Below, in pieces: positions 17,317 to 26,805 of a stretch of 64,000 nt of DNA. Each line of letters starts with the position of its first letter. The first letter of the stretch is position 1. The notes under the pieces are model-generated. The model was not told the DNA's origin and did no database searches. It was given only the letters and a program-made list of their open reading frames with translations. Location of the stretch: assembly GCF_011927725.1 (NCBI RefSeq), contig NZ_JAATJC010000001.1, forward strand, positions 2,053,001 to 2,117,000, read 5' to 3'. Source of the DNA: Sphingomonas kaistensis (GTDB taxonomy: Bacteria; Pseudomonadota; Alphaproteobacteria; Sphingomonadales; Sphingomonadaceae). The position numbers were made by a program, and so were the translations under genes.

Positions 17317-18647
17317 GGCGCTGGTTCGACGACAGCTCGATGCGCTCGATCCTGCGCAACACCTCGCTGCTGGGCGTGTCGAAAGGCGCCGCGGCGATCG
17401 CCAGCCTTGCCGTCCTCGCCCTTGCGGCGCGGGATCTCGGCCCGACAGGGGTCGGGTTCCTGCTGCTGGTGCACAGCTATGCGATGGCGGCGAGCAGCCT
17501 CACGCATTTCCAGTCGTGGCAGGTGATCGTCCGCTACGGCAGCCGCCCGCTGGAAGAAGGCGATCCCGAGCCGTTCCGCCGGGCGGTGTCCTTCGCTCTC
17601 GGTCTCGACCTGCTGACCGGGATCGGCGGAATGCTGCTGGCGATGGCGCTGCTGCCGTTGCTGGCGGGATGGTTCGGCATTCCGGACGAGCTGCGCACCC
17701 CCGCCCTCCTCTACTGCCTGCTGATTCCGACCATGGCCTCGGGCGCAGCCAACGGCGTGCTGCGCGCGCTCGACCGGTTCGATCTGATCGCCTGGCAGTC
17801 ACCGATCGACGCTTATGTCCGGCTTGCGCTGGTGACCGCCGCCTACGTCACGAAGCAGGATCTGATCGTTTATCTGGTGATCTGGGCGGCGACCGACCTG
17901 CTCGGCGACCTTTACCTGTGGAGCGCCGCGATCCGTGAGCTGCGGCGTCGCGGGCTCCTCAAGGGGCTTCGGCCGAGCATCCGGGCACAAGGCCTCGAGG
18001 GCGGCTGGCGGTTCGCCTTCACGGTCAACCTCACCGCGTCGGTCAACAGTGCCTGGGGACCGGTTGCGCGGCTGCTGGTCGGCGGCCTGCTGAGCCCCGC
18101 CGCGACCGGCCTCTACCGGGTCGCCAGCAGCCTGATCGACGCGGTGCAGAGCCCGATCGACTTGATGGCCAAGGCGGTCCACCCCGAACTGATGCGGCAC
18201 GACCCCGCCTCCGCCCACCCCTGGCGGCTGATGCTGCGGACGATGGCGCTCGGGACGGTGGTGGCGGTGTTGGCATGGGTCGTGATCGGTGTCTTCGGCG
18301 CGCGGTTGATAACCTTGCTGTTCGGCCCCGAATTCACCCCGGCCGCTCCCCTGTTGACGGTGCTGCTGATGCTTCCGGTGATCGCAACCCTCGCCTTCCC
18401 GATGCCGGCGATGTTCTACAGCCTCGGCCGGCCCGCCGGTCCGCTGGTCGCCAATATCATCGGCGCGCTGGTGTTCGTCGGGAGCCTGCCGTTCCTTGCC
18501 GCTAGCCATGGCCTGGTCGGGGCCGGTGCGGCCATCGTGGTCGGGCGGCTGACCTCCCTGCTTACCATGGGAATATTGCTGACGTCGCTCTACCGCGGGC
18601 GACCGCGGGCAAACGGCGGGGTGGAAGCCGAGAGCCAGCTCGGCTAA
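17313..18647 (+). CDS. Lipopolysaccharide/polysaccharide flippase (Wzx/MATE-like)
   Basis: Polytopic membrane protein of 444 residues with about 12 hydrophobic segments (the first LLGVSKGAAAIASLAVLALA near 19-38, the last near 405-430). The architecture and opening (RNTSLLGVSKG, RDLGPTGVGFLLL) match oligosaccharide flippases of the polysaccharide-synthesis superfamily, which move lipid-linked glycans to the outer leaflet. Its start overlaps the stop of the transferase gene (ATGA), so the three cassette genes are translationally coupled. gcdH begins 10 bases after its stop and may share the transcript, although the functions are unrelated. Confidence 0.88.
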   Translation: MRRWFDDSSMRSILRNTSLLGVSKGAAAIASLAVLALAARDLGPTGVGFLLLVHSYAMAASSLTHFQSWQVIVRYGSRPLEEGDPEPFRRAVSFALGLDLLTGIGGMLLAMALLPLLAGWFGIPDELRTPALLYCLLIPTMASGAANGVLRALDRFDLIAWQSPIDAYVRLALVTAAYVTKQDLIVYLVIWAATDLLGDLYLWSAAIRELRRRGLLKGLRPSIRAQGLEGGWRFAFTVNLTASVNSAWGPVARLLVGGLLSPAATGLYRVASSLIDAVQSPIDLMAKAVHPELMRHDPASAHPWRLMLRTMALGTVVAVLAWVVIGVFGARLITLLFGPEFTPAAPLLTVLLMLPVIATLAFPMPAMFYSLGRPAGPLVANIIGALVFVGSLPFLAASHGLVGAGAAIVVGRLTSLLTMGILLTSLYRGRPRANGGVEAESQLG

Positions 18648-18656
18648 GGCGCGGCC

Positions 18657-19874
18657 ATGCTCAAGACCCCTGATCCCGCCCTCGCCCACGAGCCCAGGCT
18701 CAAGCCTTTTGACTGGTCCGATCCGTTCGGCCTCGACGAGCAGCTGACCGAGGACGAGCGCCTCGTCCGCGACACCGCCGAGGGCTATGCGCAGGAGAAA
18801 CTGCAGCCGCGGGTCACGGAAGCCTATCTCGACGAGAAGTTCGACCGCGAGATCCTGCGCGAGATGGGCCAGCTCGGCCTGCTCGGCGCGACCATCCCGC
18901 AGGCCTACGGCGGCGCCGGGCTCGGCTACGTCAGCTACGGGCTGATCAGCCGCGCGGTGGAGCGGGTGGACTCGGGCTATCGCTCGGCGATGAGCGTCCA
19001 AAGCTCGCTCGTCATGTACCCGATCTTTGCCTACGGGTCCGAGGAACAGCGCCACAAGTATCTGCCCGGACTGGCGTCGGGCGAACTGGTCGGCTGCTTC
19101 GGCCTGACCGAGCCGGATGCCGGATCGGACCCGGGCGGCATGCGTACCACCGCCAAGAAGACCGCCACCGGCTATTCGCTGTCGGGCGCCAAGATGTGGA
19201 TCACCAACAGCCCCATCGCCGACGTCTTCGTCGTGTGGGCCAAGTCCGAAGCGCATGGCGGCAAGATCCGCGGCTTCGTGCTGGAAAAGGGCATGGCGGG
19301 GCTCACTGCGCCCGCGGTCAAGCAGAAGCTTTCGCTCCGCGCGTCGATCACCGGCGAGATCGTGATGGACGGGGTGGAAGTCGGCGAAGACGCGCTGCTT
19401 CCCAACGTCGAGGGGCTGAAGGGCCCGTTCGGCTGCCTCAATCGTGCGCGTTACGGGATCGGCTGGGGTGCGATGGGTGCGGCCGAGGCCTGCTTCCACG
19501 CCGCGCGGCAGTACACGCTCGACCGCCACCAGTTCGGGCGGCCGCTGGCGGCAACCCAGCTGGTGCAGCTCAAGCTCGCCAACATGGTGACCGAGATCAC
19601 GCTTGGCCTTCAGGCTGCGCTGCGGGTCGGGCGGCGGCTGGAGGACGGCGAGCTCATTCCCGAGACGATCAGCCTCATCAAGCGCAACAATGTCGGCAAG
19701 GCGCTCGACATCGCCCGGATCGCCCGCGACATGCACGGCGGCAACGGGATCAGCGCCGAATATCAGGTCATCCGCCATGCGCTGAACCTGGAAACGGTCA
19801 ACACCTATGAAGGCACGCACGACGTCCATGCGCTGATCCTCGGCCGGGCGATCACCGGCCTCAGCGCCTTCTAG
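18657..19874 (+). CDS. gcdH: Glutaryl-CoA dehydrogenase (acyl-CoA dehydrogenase family)
   Basis: FAD enzyme that oxidises and decarboxylates glutaryl-CoA to crotonyl-CoA in lysine and tryptophan breakdown. It has 405 residues. The segment [14 protein letters not shown] (105-117), with R109, matches the substrate-carboxylate site of glutaryl-CoA dehydrogenases, and the catalytic base is E385 in [19 protein letters not shown]-binding blocks [12 protein letters not shown] (147-158) and MWITNS (180-185) are present. No other glutarate-pathway gene is nearby. It ends at a strong bidirectional terminator. Confidence 0.93.
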   Translation: MLKTPDPALAHEPRLKPFDWSDPFGLDEQLTEDERLVRDTAEGYAQEKLQPRVTEAYLDEKFDREILREMGQLGLLGATIPQAYGGAGLGYVSYGLISRAVERVDSGYRSAMSVQSSLVMYPIFAYGSEEQRHKYLPGLASGELVGCFGLTEPDAGSDPGGMRTTAKKTATGYSLSGAKMWITNSPIADVFVVWAKSEAHGGKIRGFVLEKGMAGLTAPAVKQKLSLRASITGEIVMDGVEVGEDALLPNVEGLKGPFGCLNRARYGIGWGAMGAAEACFHAARQYTLDRHQFGRPLAATQLVQLKLANMVTEITLGLQAALRVGRRLEDGELIPETISLIKRNNVGKALDIARIARDMHGGNGISAEYQVIRHALNLETVNTYEGTHDVHALILGRAITGLSAF

Positions 19875-19881
19875 GCAAACA

Positions 19882-19909
19882 AAAAGGGCGGCCCACGAGC
19901 CGCCCTTTT
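19882..19909. terminator. Bidirectional rho-independent terminator between gcdH and clpP
   Basis: An 11-base arm AAAAGGGCGGC at 19882-19892 pairs perfectly with GCCGCCCTTTT at 19899-19909 around a 6-base loop. The T run on the plus strand serves gcdH and the A run (T run on the minus strand) serves clpP, so both convergent genes use it. Confidence 0.92.
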
Positions 19910-19931
19910 CATTTCCGATAAGTGCCTCGGC

Positions 19932-20591
19932 TTATTCCGGCGCGCCGCCCGAACCCATGCCGAGCTGCTCCATGTCGGCCGCGTCGGGACGCTTGTCGAA
20001 CACGGCGTCGATCAGGCCGAACGCCCTGGCTTCGTCGGCTTCGAGGAAGCTGTCGCGGTCCATCGCCTTCTCGATCGCCTCGAGCTCCTTGCCGGTATAT
20101 TTGGCATAAAGGCTGTTGAGGCGGGTGCGCATGCGCAGGATTTCACGCGCCTGGATCTCGATGTCCGACGCCATGCCCTGTGCGCCGCCCGACGGCTGGT
20201 GGACCATGATCCGGCTGTTGGTCAGCGCGACGCGCATCCCCGGCTCACCGGCGGCAAGCAGGAAGCTGCCCATCGAGGCGGCCTGGCCGATGCAGACGGT
20301 GCCGACGCGGGGGCGGATGTATTGCATCGTGTCGTGGATCGCGAGGCCGCTGGTGACGACGCCGCCCGGCGAGTTGATGTACATGAAGATGTCCTTCTTC
20401 GGGTTCTCGGACTCGAGGAAGAGCAGCTGGGCCACGATCAGCGAGGACATGTGATCCTCGATCGGGCCGGTGATGAAGACGATTCGCTCGCGCAGCAGCC
20501 GCGAATAGATGTCGAAGCTGCGCTCGCCCCGGTTCGACTGTTCGATGACGATGGGAACGAGGCCGGAGACGATGTCTTGATGGTCGGGCAA
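19932..20591 (-). CDS. clpP: ATP-dependent Clp protease proteolytic subunit
   Basis: Serine protease core of ClpXP/ClpAP, 219 residues. The start is TTG 20591 ([21 protein letters not shown]), preceded by AGGA about nine bases upstream; no ATG fits the family N-terminus. The catalytic triad is S106 (GQAASMGS), H131 (MVHQPSGG) and D180 (MDRDSFL). clpX, often next to clpP, is not in the window; proA lies 55 bases upstream instead. Confidence 0.96.
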   Translation of the reverse strand: MPDHQDIVSGLVPIVIEQSNRGERSFDIYSRLLRERIVFITGPIEDHMSSLIVAQLLFLESENPKKDIFMYINSPGGVVTSGLAIHDTMQYIRPRVGTVCIGQAASMGSFLLAAGEPGMRVALTNSRIMVHQPSGGAQGMASDIEIQAREILRMRTRLNSLYAKYTGKELEAIEKAMDRDSFLEADEARAFGLIDAVFDKRPDAADMEQLGMGSGGAPE

Positions 20592-20646
20592 GTGACTTAT
20601 CCTGTCGTTTGGTGTGGTGACTACATCGGCGGGTGGCGAGACAAGT

Positions 20647-21876
20647 TCAAGGCCGCACCTGCCCGTTGCCGCGAACCACATATTTGAAGCTGGTGAGCTG
20701 TTCGGGACCGACCGGGCCGCGGGCATGAAGCTTGCCGGTGGCGATGCCGATCTCGGCCCCGAAACCGAACTCGCCGCCATCGGCGAACTGGGTCGAGGCG
20801 TTCCACAGCACGATCGCGCTGTCGACCGCGGCGAGAAAGGCCTCCGCCGTTCCGGCATCCTCGGTGACGATCGCCTCGGTGTGCCCAGTGCCGTAGCGTG
20901 CGATATGGGAAGCCGCTTCCTGCCAGTTGCGTACGGTGCGAATGCTGAGAACAGGCGCGAGATATTCGGTGCGCCAGTCCTCCTCGCGCGCAGGGAGCAT
21001 CGGGACGATCGCCGCAGCTTCGGCATCGCCGCGCAATTCGCACCCGTTCAGCGAATCAGCGATGGCCGGGAGCATGGGCAGGGCCGCGCGGTCGATCAGC
21101 AGGGTTTCGGTCGATCCGCATACCGACACCCGGCGCAGCTTGGCATTGCGGACGATGGCGGCGGCCATGGCGGGGTCGGCGGCGGCATGGACATAGGTGT
21201 GGCAGACGCCTTCCAGGTGACCGAGCACCGGGACCCGCGCTTCGGCCTGGACGCGCTCGACCAGGCTTCGCCCGCCGCGCGGGATCAGCAGGTCGAGGGT
21301 GCCGCCAAGTCCGGACAGCAGGGCGCCCACCGCGGCGCGGTCGCCGGTGGGGACGATCTGCACAGCGCAGGCAGGCAAGCCTGCCGCTTCGAGCCCTTCC
21401 GCCAGCGCGGCATGAATTGCCCGGCTGCTTGCCAGGCAGTCGGAGCCGGGGCGGAGGATGACGGCATTGCCCGACCGCACGCAGATGGCGGCAGCATCGG
21501 CGGTGACGTTCGGCCGCGCCTCGTAGATCATGCCGATGACACCGACCGGCGTGCGCACCCGGGCGATGTCGAGGCCGTTCGGGCGCTGCCACCGAGCCAT
21601 TTCAGCGCCGACCGGGTCGGGCAGCGCGGCAACCGAATCGAGCCCGGCAGCGATCGCCTCGACCCGCTCGGAATCGAGCATCAGCCGGTCATGATGGCGC
21701 GTGGCGGCGGCGAGGTCGGCCGCGTTGGCGGCGAGCACGGCACCGGCATGGGCGCGGAGGGCGGTAGCCATCGCGCGGATGGCGGCTGTGCGCTGGTCGG
21801 CGGTGGCGCCGCGCAGCGCTTCGGCCCCAGACCGGGCGGCACGGCCCATCGCCAGCATGGTCTCGTCGATGGTCAT
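20647..21876 (-). CDS. proA: Gamma-glutamyl phosphate reductase
   Basis: Second step of proline synthesis: reduces gamma-glutamyl phosphate to glutamate semialdehyde with NADPH. It has 409 residues. Visible are [18 protein letters not shown] (substrate/NADP region), the catalytic Cys in [17 protein letters not shown], and the C-terminal [21 protein letters not shown]. It overlaps the proB stop/start by four bases (ATGA), so ProB and ProA, which act on a labile intermediate, are made together. Confidence 0.96.
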   Translation of the reverse strand: MTIDETMLAMGRAARSGAEALRGATADQRTAAIRAMATALRAHAGAVLAANAADLAAATRHHDRLMLDSERVEAIAAGLDSVAALPDPVGAEMARWQRPNGLDIARVRTPVGVIGMIYEARPNVTADAAAICVRSGNAVILRPGSDCLASSRAIHAALAEGLEAAGLPACAVQIVPTGDRAAVGALLSGLGGTLDLLIPRGGRSLVERVQAEARVPVLGHLEGVCHTYVHAAADPAMAAAIVRNAKLRRVSVCGSTETLLIDRAALPMLPAIADSLNGCELRGDAEAAAIVPMLPAREEDWRTEYLAPVLSIRTVRNWQEAASHIARYGTGHTEAIVTEDAGTAEAFLAAVDSAIVLWNASTQFADGGEFGFGAEIGIATGKLHARGPVGPEQLTSFKYVVRGNGQVRP

Positions 21877-22991
21877 CCCAGCACCAGGTCGTCACGGTGG
21901 ATCAGCGCGTCGCCGCGAGAATAGCCGAGCCGGCCCGCAATCTCCCTCCCCTTAGCGCCGATCAGCCGCACCGCTTCCTCCGCATCGTAGCGACTGAGGC
22001 CACGGGCGACCTCCCGCCCCTCCCCGTCCTGCACCGCGACGCAATCTCCGCGGGAGAAGGCGCCGTCGACCGCAAGCACGCCCGCGGGGAGCAGGCTGCC
22101 ACCGTCGCCGAGCGCCTTCACGGCGCCGGGATCGATCCGCAGCGTGCCCAGCGGCGCCAGCGTTCCCGCAATCCAGCTTTTGTAGGCGCGGACCGGGTTG
22201 CCTTGCGCGTCAATGTGGGTGCCGCGCGCTTCGCCACCGATCAGCCGGGCCAGCGGCCGTTCGCCCGCGCCGCTGCCGATCAGGGTCGCGCATCCGGCGG
22301 CCGCGGCGATGCGAGCGGCCTCCAGCTTGGTCCGCATGCCACCGGTGCCCGGGCCGGAACGGTCGCTGCCACCTGCAAGCGCCATGATCTCGGGGGTGAG
22401 CGCGCTCACCTCCGCGATGTGCGTGGCGTCGCGGTCGAGGCGCGGGTCGGCGGTGTAGAGGCCGTCGACATCGCTCAACAGCACCAGCAGCTCGGCGCCG
22501 GCAAGCTGTGCCACCCGCGCCGACAACCGGTCATTGTCGCCGACCCGGAGCTCGGCGGTGGCGGTGCTGTCATTCTCGTTGATGACCGGTACCGCGCCGG
22601 CCTTGAGCAAGGCGGCAAGCGTCCCACGCGCGTTGAGAAAAGCGCGGCGGTCCTCGGTGTCGGCTGCGGTCAGCAGCAGTTGCGCGGTGACCAGGCCGAG
22701 CGGTGCAAAGGCCTCGGCCCAGGCCTGCATCAGCAGGGGCTGCCCGGTAGCGGCGGCGGCCTGCTTCTGGTCGAGCCGTTGCGAGCGGGAAAGACCAAGC
22801 CTGCCGCGCCCCAGCGCCACCGCGCCCGAACTGACGACGATCACCTCGCTGCCTTGCGCCCGTAAATGGCCGACATCGCCGGCAAGGTCGGCAAGGAAGC
22901 GGGCTCGCGGCCCCTGCCCATCGGTCACCAGCGAGGAGCCCAGTTTGACGACCAGGCGACGGGGCAGCCGCCGGAGGGGCGGCGCGGTCAT
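21873..22991 (-). CDS. proB: Glutamate 5-kinase
   Basis: First step of proline synthesis. It has 372 residues: an amino-acid kinase domain ([12 protein letters not shown] at about 14-25, [35 protein letters not shown]) and a C-terminal PUA domain from about residue 275. The start is ATG 22991 ([12 protein letters not shown]), sharing one base with the stop of the glycosyltransferase upstream (TGATG). The family is feedback-inhibited by proline. Confidence 0.96.
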   Translation of the reverse strand: MTAPPLRRLPRRLVVKLGSSLVTDGQGPRARFLADLAGDVGHLRAQGSEVIVVSSGAVALGRGRLGLSRSQRLDQKQAAAATGQPLLMQAWAEAFAPLGLVTAQLLLTAADTEDRRAFLNARGTLAALLKAGAVPVINENDSTATAELRVGDNDRLSARVAQLAGAELLVLLSDVDGLYTADPRLDRDATHIAEVSALTPEIMALAGGSDRSGPGTGGMRTKLEAARIAAAAGCATLIGSGAGERPLARLIGGEARGTHIDAQGNPVRAYKSWIAGTLAPLGTLRIDPGAVKALGDGGSLLPAGVLAVDGAFSRGDCVAVQDGEGREVARGLSRYDAEEAVRLIGAKGREIAGRLGYSRGDALIHRDDLVLG

Positions 22992-23932
22992 CAGCGCTCG
23001 CTGCCGGGTGCCGGCTGGGCGAGATAGGCGAGCCGGCGAAGCTCCCTGCGACCGTGGGTCACGGTGTCGAGGATCAGTCCGGCAAGGAACGACAACACTG
23101 CGACGATGCCGAGGCCGGTGATCAGGATGGCGGTCGGGAAGCGCGGCACCAGCCCGGTGTCGAGGTAGGTGAGGACCAGCGGGACCGCGAGGATCAGTGC
23201 GGCCACCACCAGCAGCGCGCCGACCGAGCCGAAGAACAGCCACGGCCGCTCGGTCCGGAACAGGTTGAGCATCACCTTGAGGATGCGCCAACCATCGCGG
23301 AAGGTGCTGAGCTTGGACGCCGATCCTTCGGGCCGGGCGCCATAAGCGGTGGCGAGCTCTCCTACCGGCATGCGCAATTCCAGCGCGTGGATGCTCATCT
23401 CGGTTTCGATCTCGAACCCGGAAGACAGGACCGGGAAGCTCTTCACGAAGCGGCGGGAGAACACCCGGTAACCCGAGAAGACGTCGGTGAAGCTGCGCGC
23501 GAAGAGAAAGCTCAGCAAGCCGGTGAACAGTCGATTCCCGAGCACGTGGCCGCCCCGGTAGGCGTCCTTGGCATTGTGCTGGCGGGTGCCGACGACCATG
23601 TCGAGCTGTTCGCTCAAGGCCATTTCGACCATCGCCGGCGCGGCGGCGGGATCGTAGGTGAGGTCGCCGTCGGCCATCACGTAGATGTCGGCCTCGATGT
23701 CCGCGAACATGCGGCGGACGACATTGCCCTTGCCCTGCTGGCGCTCGGTACGGACCACGGCACCGGCCGCCCGCGCGACTTCCACCGTGCGGTCGCGGCT
23801 GTTGTTGTCGTAAACGTAGATGGTGGCACCCGGAAGCGCGGCGCGGAAGCCGGCCACGGTCGGACCGATGGCGGCTTCCTCGTTGTAGCAGGGCAGCAGC
23901 ACGGCAATGCGTGGGCTGTGCTCAGCGCTCAT
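22991..23932 (-). CDS. GT2 glycosyltransferase with C-terminal membrane anchor (DPM1/GtrB-like)
   Basis: Protein of 313 residues. I take ATG 23932 (MSAEHSPRIAVLLPCYNEE) because GGGGGA stands seven bases before it; another in-frame ATG is at 23950. The GT-A domain (about 1-215) has PCYNEEAAIG, YVYDNNSRDRT and MADGDLTYD (DxD-type metal site). Two hydrophobic helices (about 232-255 and 265-290) anchor it, as in polyprenyl-phosphate sugar transferases, which is the likely role. It heads an operon with proB and proA, with no functional link I can see. Confidence 0.88.
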   Translation of the reverse strand: MSAEHSPRIAVLLPCYNEEAAIGPTVAGFRAALPGATIYVYDNNSRDRTVEVARAAGAVVRTERQQGKGNVVRRMFADIEADIYVMADGDLTYDPAAAPAMVEMALSEQLDMVVGTRQHNAKDAYRGGHVLGNRLFTGLLSFLFARSFTDVFSGYRVFSRRFVKSFPVLSSGFEIETEMSIHALELRMPVGELATAYGARPEGSASKLSTFRDGWRILKVMLNLFRTERPWLFFGSVGALLVVAALILAVPLVLTYLDTGLVPRFPTAILITGLGIVAVLSFLAGLILDTVTHGRRELRRLAYLAQPAPGSER

Positions 23933-24003
23933 TATTCCCCCATCGGTCATCCCGGTCCCGATCCGGAATCCACCATTGTCCGGTGGGAAGGATCAGAGGT
24001 GGT

Positions 24004-24028
24004 GCACCCCGGGTCAAGCCCGGGGTGC
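24004..24028. repeat. Perfect GC-rich inverted repeat, REP-like
   Basis: GCACCCCGGG at 24004-24013 and CCCGGGGTGC at 24019-24028 flank the loop TCAAG in the 104-base gap between tig and the glycosyltransferase gene. The form GGGTCAAGCCC is common in intergenic repeats of sphingomonads and Caulobacter, which supports a dispersed-repeat origin. It has no T run, so it is at best a weak terminator or an mRNA-end stabiliser. I saw no second copy in this window. Confidence 0.7.
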
Positions 24029-24036
24029 CCAAAACC

Positions 24037-25650
24037 TCAGGCCGAGGCCTTCTTCGACTTCTTGGCCGGAGCCTTGGCGCCGGCGCCGTCCTTGACCGGC
24101 TCGGCGGGAACGGGCGTCGCCGCTTCGGCCTCGACCGCGCCCTTGGCGGCCTTGGCCTTCTTCGCGGCGGGCTTCACCTCGGCAGCAGTCTCGACGGCCT
24201 CGGCGGCGGGAGCGTCTTCGGTGGCGGCAGCCTTCTTGCCCTTGGCAGCCTTCTTGGGCTTGGCCGGCGCAGCCTCGTGGGCATGGTCGTGACCGCAGCC
24301 AGGACCGTGGACGTGGCCTTCCTCGGCCTCGAGGTCAGCCTCGATCTCGGCGCGGGTCGCGGCGCGATCGGTGATCTCGGCCTTGGTGAAGAGGAAGTCG
24401 ACAACCTTGTCCTCGTACAGGGGCGCGCGCAGCTGGGCGGCGGCCATCGGCTCCTGCTGGATATACTGGATGAAGCGCTCGCGGTCGGCCGGCTGATACT
24501 GCTGCGCAGCCTGCGCGATCAGGCGGTTCATCTCCTGGTTGGTAACCTCGACGCCATTATTCTGGCCGATCTCGCTGAGCAGAAGCCCGAGGCGCACGCG
24601 GCGCTCGGCGATCTTGCGATATTCGTCCTTGTCGTTCTCGATCTCGGCCTTGGCGGCTTCCGGGTCGGCCTCGTGACCGGCCTCATGCTCGAGCTGGGCG
24701 ATGATGTTGGCGAACTCAGCTTCCACCATCGACGGCGGCACTTCGAAGTCGTGCGCAGCGGCCAGCTGGTCGAGCAGGCGGCGCTTCATGTGGGTGCGGG
24801 TCAGGCCGTTCAGCTCCTGGCTCTGCTGGTCGCGCAGCAGGCCCTTGAGCTGGTCGAGGCTCTCGAGGCCGAGGGTCTTGGCGAAATCGTCGTCGATCTT
24901 GGTTTCGCCGGCGACCTTCACCGCGGTGACCTTGACGTCGAAGGTCGCGGGCTGGCCCTTGAGGTTCTCGGCCGGATAATCGTCCGGGAAAGTGACGTTG
25001 AGCGTGCGCTCCTCGCCGACCTTGGCGCCGATCAACTGGTCCTCGAAGCCCGGGATCAGGGTGCCGGAGCCGATTTCGACCGCCATGTCGGTGCCGGTGC
25101 CGCCCTCGAAGGCAACGCCGTCCGAAGTCTTGCCGACAAAGTCGAGCACGACCTGGTCGCCGCTCGCCGCCTTCTTGCCCTTCGGCGCATCCTCGAACCG
25201 CTTGGCGTTCGAGGCGAACTGGCCGACCTGCGCGTCGACGGCGCTTTCGTCGGCCTCGGCCGTCAGGCGCTCGAGCTTGAGGCCTTCGATCTGCGGCGTC
25301 GGGATCTGCGGCAGGGTCTCGAGACGGATGGTGACCTCGGCGTCCTTGCCTGCTTCATAGCCGTCCTTGAGCTCGATCGACGGCTGCATCGCGGGGCGCA
25401 GGCCCTGCTCGCTCATCAGCTTCTGCACGCCTTCCTGGATGGTCGTGTTGAGCGCGTCCTGATGGAGCGCGTCGCCGTGCATCTTGCGGATGAGGTTGGC
25501 CGGAACCTTGCCGGGGCGGAAGCCGGGCATCTTGATCTGCGGCGCGATCCGCTTGACCTCGCCAGCGATCCGCTTGTCGATCTCGGCTGCCGTGAAGGTC
25601 AGCGTGTAGGCCCGCTTCAGGCCCTCGTTCTCGATCTCGACATGCTGCAT
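24037..25650 (-). CDS. tig: Trigger factor with long His/Lys/Ala-rich tail
   Basis: Ribosome-bound chaperone and prolyl isomerase. It has 537 residues against about 430-450 in typical bacteria. The ribosome-binding domain has the signature GFRPGKVP (about 45-52). The FKBP domain spans roughly 155-245 (DQVVLDFVGKTSDGVAFEGG, GFEDQLIGAKVGEE). The SurA-like arm domain follows to about residue 435. The last 100 residues are an extension: a His-rich patch (HVHGPGCGHDHAHE) followed by Lys/Ala/Pro-rich repeats. ATG 25650 fits the family start MQHVEIENEG. It lies 60 bases after tRNA-Leu on the same strand and may be read through from the tRNA promoter. Confidence 0.95.
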   Translation of the reverse strand: MQHVEIENEGLKRAYTLTFTAAEIDKRIAGEVKRIAPQIKMPGFRPGKVPANLIRKMHGDALHQDALNTTIQEGVQKLMSEQGLRPAMQPSIELKDGYEAGKDAEVTIRLETLPQIPTPQIEGLKLERLTAEADESAVDAQVGQFASNAKRFEDAPKGKKAASGDQVVLDFVGKTSDGVAFEGGTGTDMAVEIGSGTLIPGFEDQLIGAKVGEERTLNVTFPDDYPAENLKGQPATFDVKVTAVKVAGETKIDDDFAKTLGLESLDQLKGLLRDQQSQELNGLTRTHMKRRLLDQLAAAHDFEVPPSMVEAEFANIIAQLEHEAGHEADPEAAKAEIENDKDEYRKIAERRVRLGLLLSEIGQNNGVEVTNQEMNRLIAQAAQQYQPADRERFIQYIQQEPMAAAQLRAPLYEDKVVDFLFTKAEITDRAATRAEIEADLEAEEGHVHGPGCGHDHAHEAAPAKPKKAAKGKKAAATEDAPAAEAVETAAEVKPAAKKAKAAKGAVEAEAATPVPAEPVKDGAGAKAPAKKSKKASA

Positions 25651-25710
25651 GGTGACAAGAAATCCCGGATTATCGGTTGAAAGGTCGTGCGCCCTCGGTC
25701 GGGCGGAAAC

Positions 25711-25795
25711 TGGTGCGGGCGAAGGGACTCGAACCCCCACATCTTGCGATACTGGTACCTAAAACCAGCGCGTCTACCAATTCCGCCACGCCCGC
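25711..25795 (-). tRNA. tRNA-Leu (anticodon TAG)
   Basis: Read on the minus strand. The acceptor stem GCGGGCG (25795-25789) pairs with CGCCCGC (25721-25715), with discriminator A and an encoded CCA (25713-25711). The anticodon stem CTGGT/ACCAG encloses loop TTTAGGT with anticodon TAG at plus positions 25759-25761, reading CUA. A class II variable arm is present. Confidence 0.97.
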
Positions 25796-25904
25796 GCGAG
25801 CGTTCAGGGGCGGCCCTATAGCAGCGTTGGGGGTTGGGGCAAGACATTGGGGCGGAAGGGCGACCGGTCCGGACCCAAGCACCCGCTCCGGACGTTCCTA
25901 TCCC

Positions 25905-26129
25905 ATGCAACAGCTTCCCCCCTTCCCCGACGACGCCCCCGGTTTCGAGCCGGGCGCCCCCGAACCCAGCGAACCCGGGCAGCCTGCCCCGCCCGCCCAG
26001 CCGAGCGAGCCGGGTCAGCCGACCCCGGCCCCGCAGGAGGAGCCGCCCGCCCAGGCGCCGATCGACGTCCCCTCGCCGAGCGCGCCTGGAACCGAAACCC
26101 CGACCACACCGATCTCACCGATCGCCTGA
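25905..26129 (+). CDS. Small proline-rich protein, unknown
   Basis: Predicted 74-residue product, about one third Pro and rich in Glu, Gln, Ala and Ser, with imperfect repeats of EPGQPAP/EPSEPGQP type. It has no signal peptide, membrane segment or Cys. No Shine-Dalgarno is visible before ATG 25905. It lies between tRNA-Leu and the PAP2 gene and is convergent with the latter. Low-complexity disorder makes homology calls unsafe; it may be a real short disordered protein or a chance GC-rich frame. Confidence 0.45.
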   Translation: MQQLPPFPDDAPGFEPGAPEPSEPGQPAPPAQPSEPGQPTPAPQEEPPAQAPIDVPSPSAPGTETPTTPISPIA

Positions 26130-26173
26130 CCTGCTGACCGTCGCCCTGGCCAGTGCCGGGGCGATGGCGGCGT

Positions 26174-26764
26174 CTAAATCTTGCTTGCCTTGGTAATCAC
26201 GGCATCGACGAGCAGTTCGGCAGCGATGCCGATCACCGCGCCGGCGACGACATCTGAGATGTAATGACGTGAGCGGACAACTTGCGCCGCGCCGGTCAGC
26301 GTGCCCAGAGCGAAGGCTGGCCAGCGCGCGCCGGGATGGTCGCGGCCGACTGCCATCGCCACCGCCACTGCGCCTGCCGTATGGCCTGACGGAAAGCTGT
26401 TGAAGTCGCTTTCCTGCCGCTCGCCTTCCCGCAGCACATAGTCCCCGCGACGGGCTGCGGCCTCGGGCCGAGTCCGGTCGACCATCGCCTTGACCACGCC
26501 GCGAAGCGCGGTGGCCAGAAGATGCGCAGCCAGAATGCGGGTCCCCGTCCGCCAGGTCGGCCCGTCGCGCAGCACGACCGCGGTCGCCAGCACGCCGGCC
26601 GCCGCGGCGTAGAGCGGCTCCTGGTCCGAAAGCTCGGCCACCGCGCCAAGCGCCTTCACCGCTGCATCCTCTGCGTAAGGGACGAGCGCGTCGGCGACGG
26701 CGGTGTCGACATCTTCGGCAGGAACGACCGGCTCGATGTCGGGCAAATTTTTCAATTGGGTCAC
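26174..26764 (-). CDS. PAP2-family membrane phosphatase
   Basis: Protein of 196 residues with the three acid-phosphatase motifs: KAMVDRTRP (about 92-100), SFPSGH (about 122-127) and SRHYISDVVAG (about 163-174), the last holding the catalytic His. Four or so hydrophobic segments surround them. Members dephosphorylate phosphatidic acid, undecaprenyl pyrophosphate or related lipid phosphates; which one applies is not visible. The polar N-terminal 50 residues are longer than in minimal PAP2 proteins. Confidence 0.88.
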   Translation of the reverse strand: MTQLKNLPDIEPVVPAEDVDTAVADALVPYAEDAAVKALGAVAELSDQEPLYAAAAGVLATAVVLRDGPTWRTGTRILAAHLLATALRGVVKAMVDRTRPEAAARRGDYVLREGERQESDFNSFPSGHTAGAVAVAMAVGRDHPGARWPAFALGTLTGAAQVVRSRHYISDVVAGAVIGIAAELLVDAVITKASKI

Positions 26765-26805
26765 GCCACGCTCAACGGCGCGGCAGGTGACAATGTTGCA
26801 CGGGT

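Noticed and set aside
17799..19829. 676-codon antisense frame across the flippase and gcdH
   Set aside because: It crosses two well-supported genes and a gene boundary; no domain.
23911..25680. 589-codon antisense frame over tig
   Set aside because: Leu/Gly/Asp-rich mirror of the trigger factor codons, no start signal.
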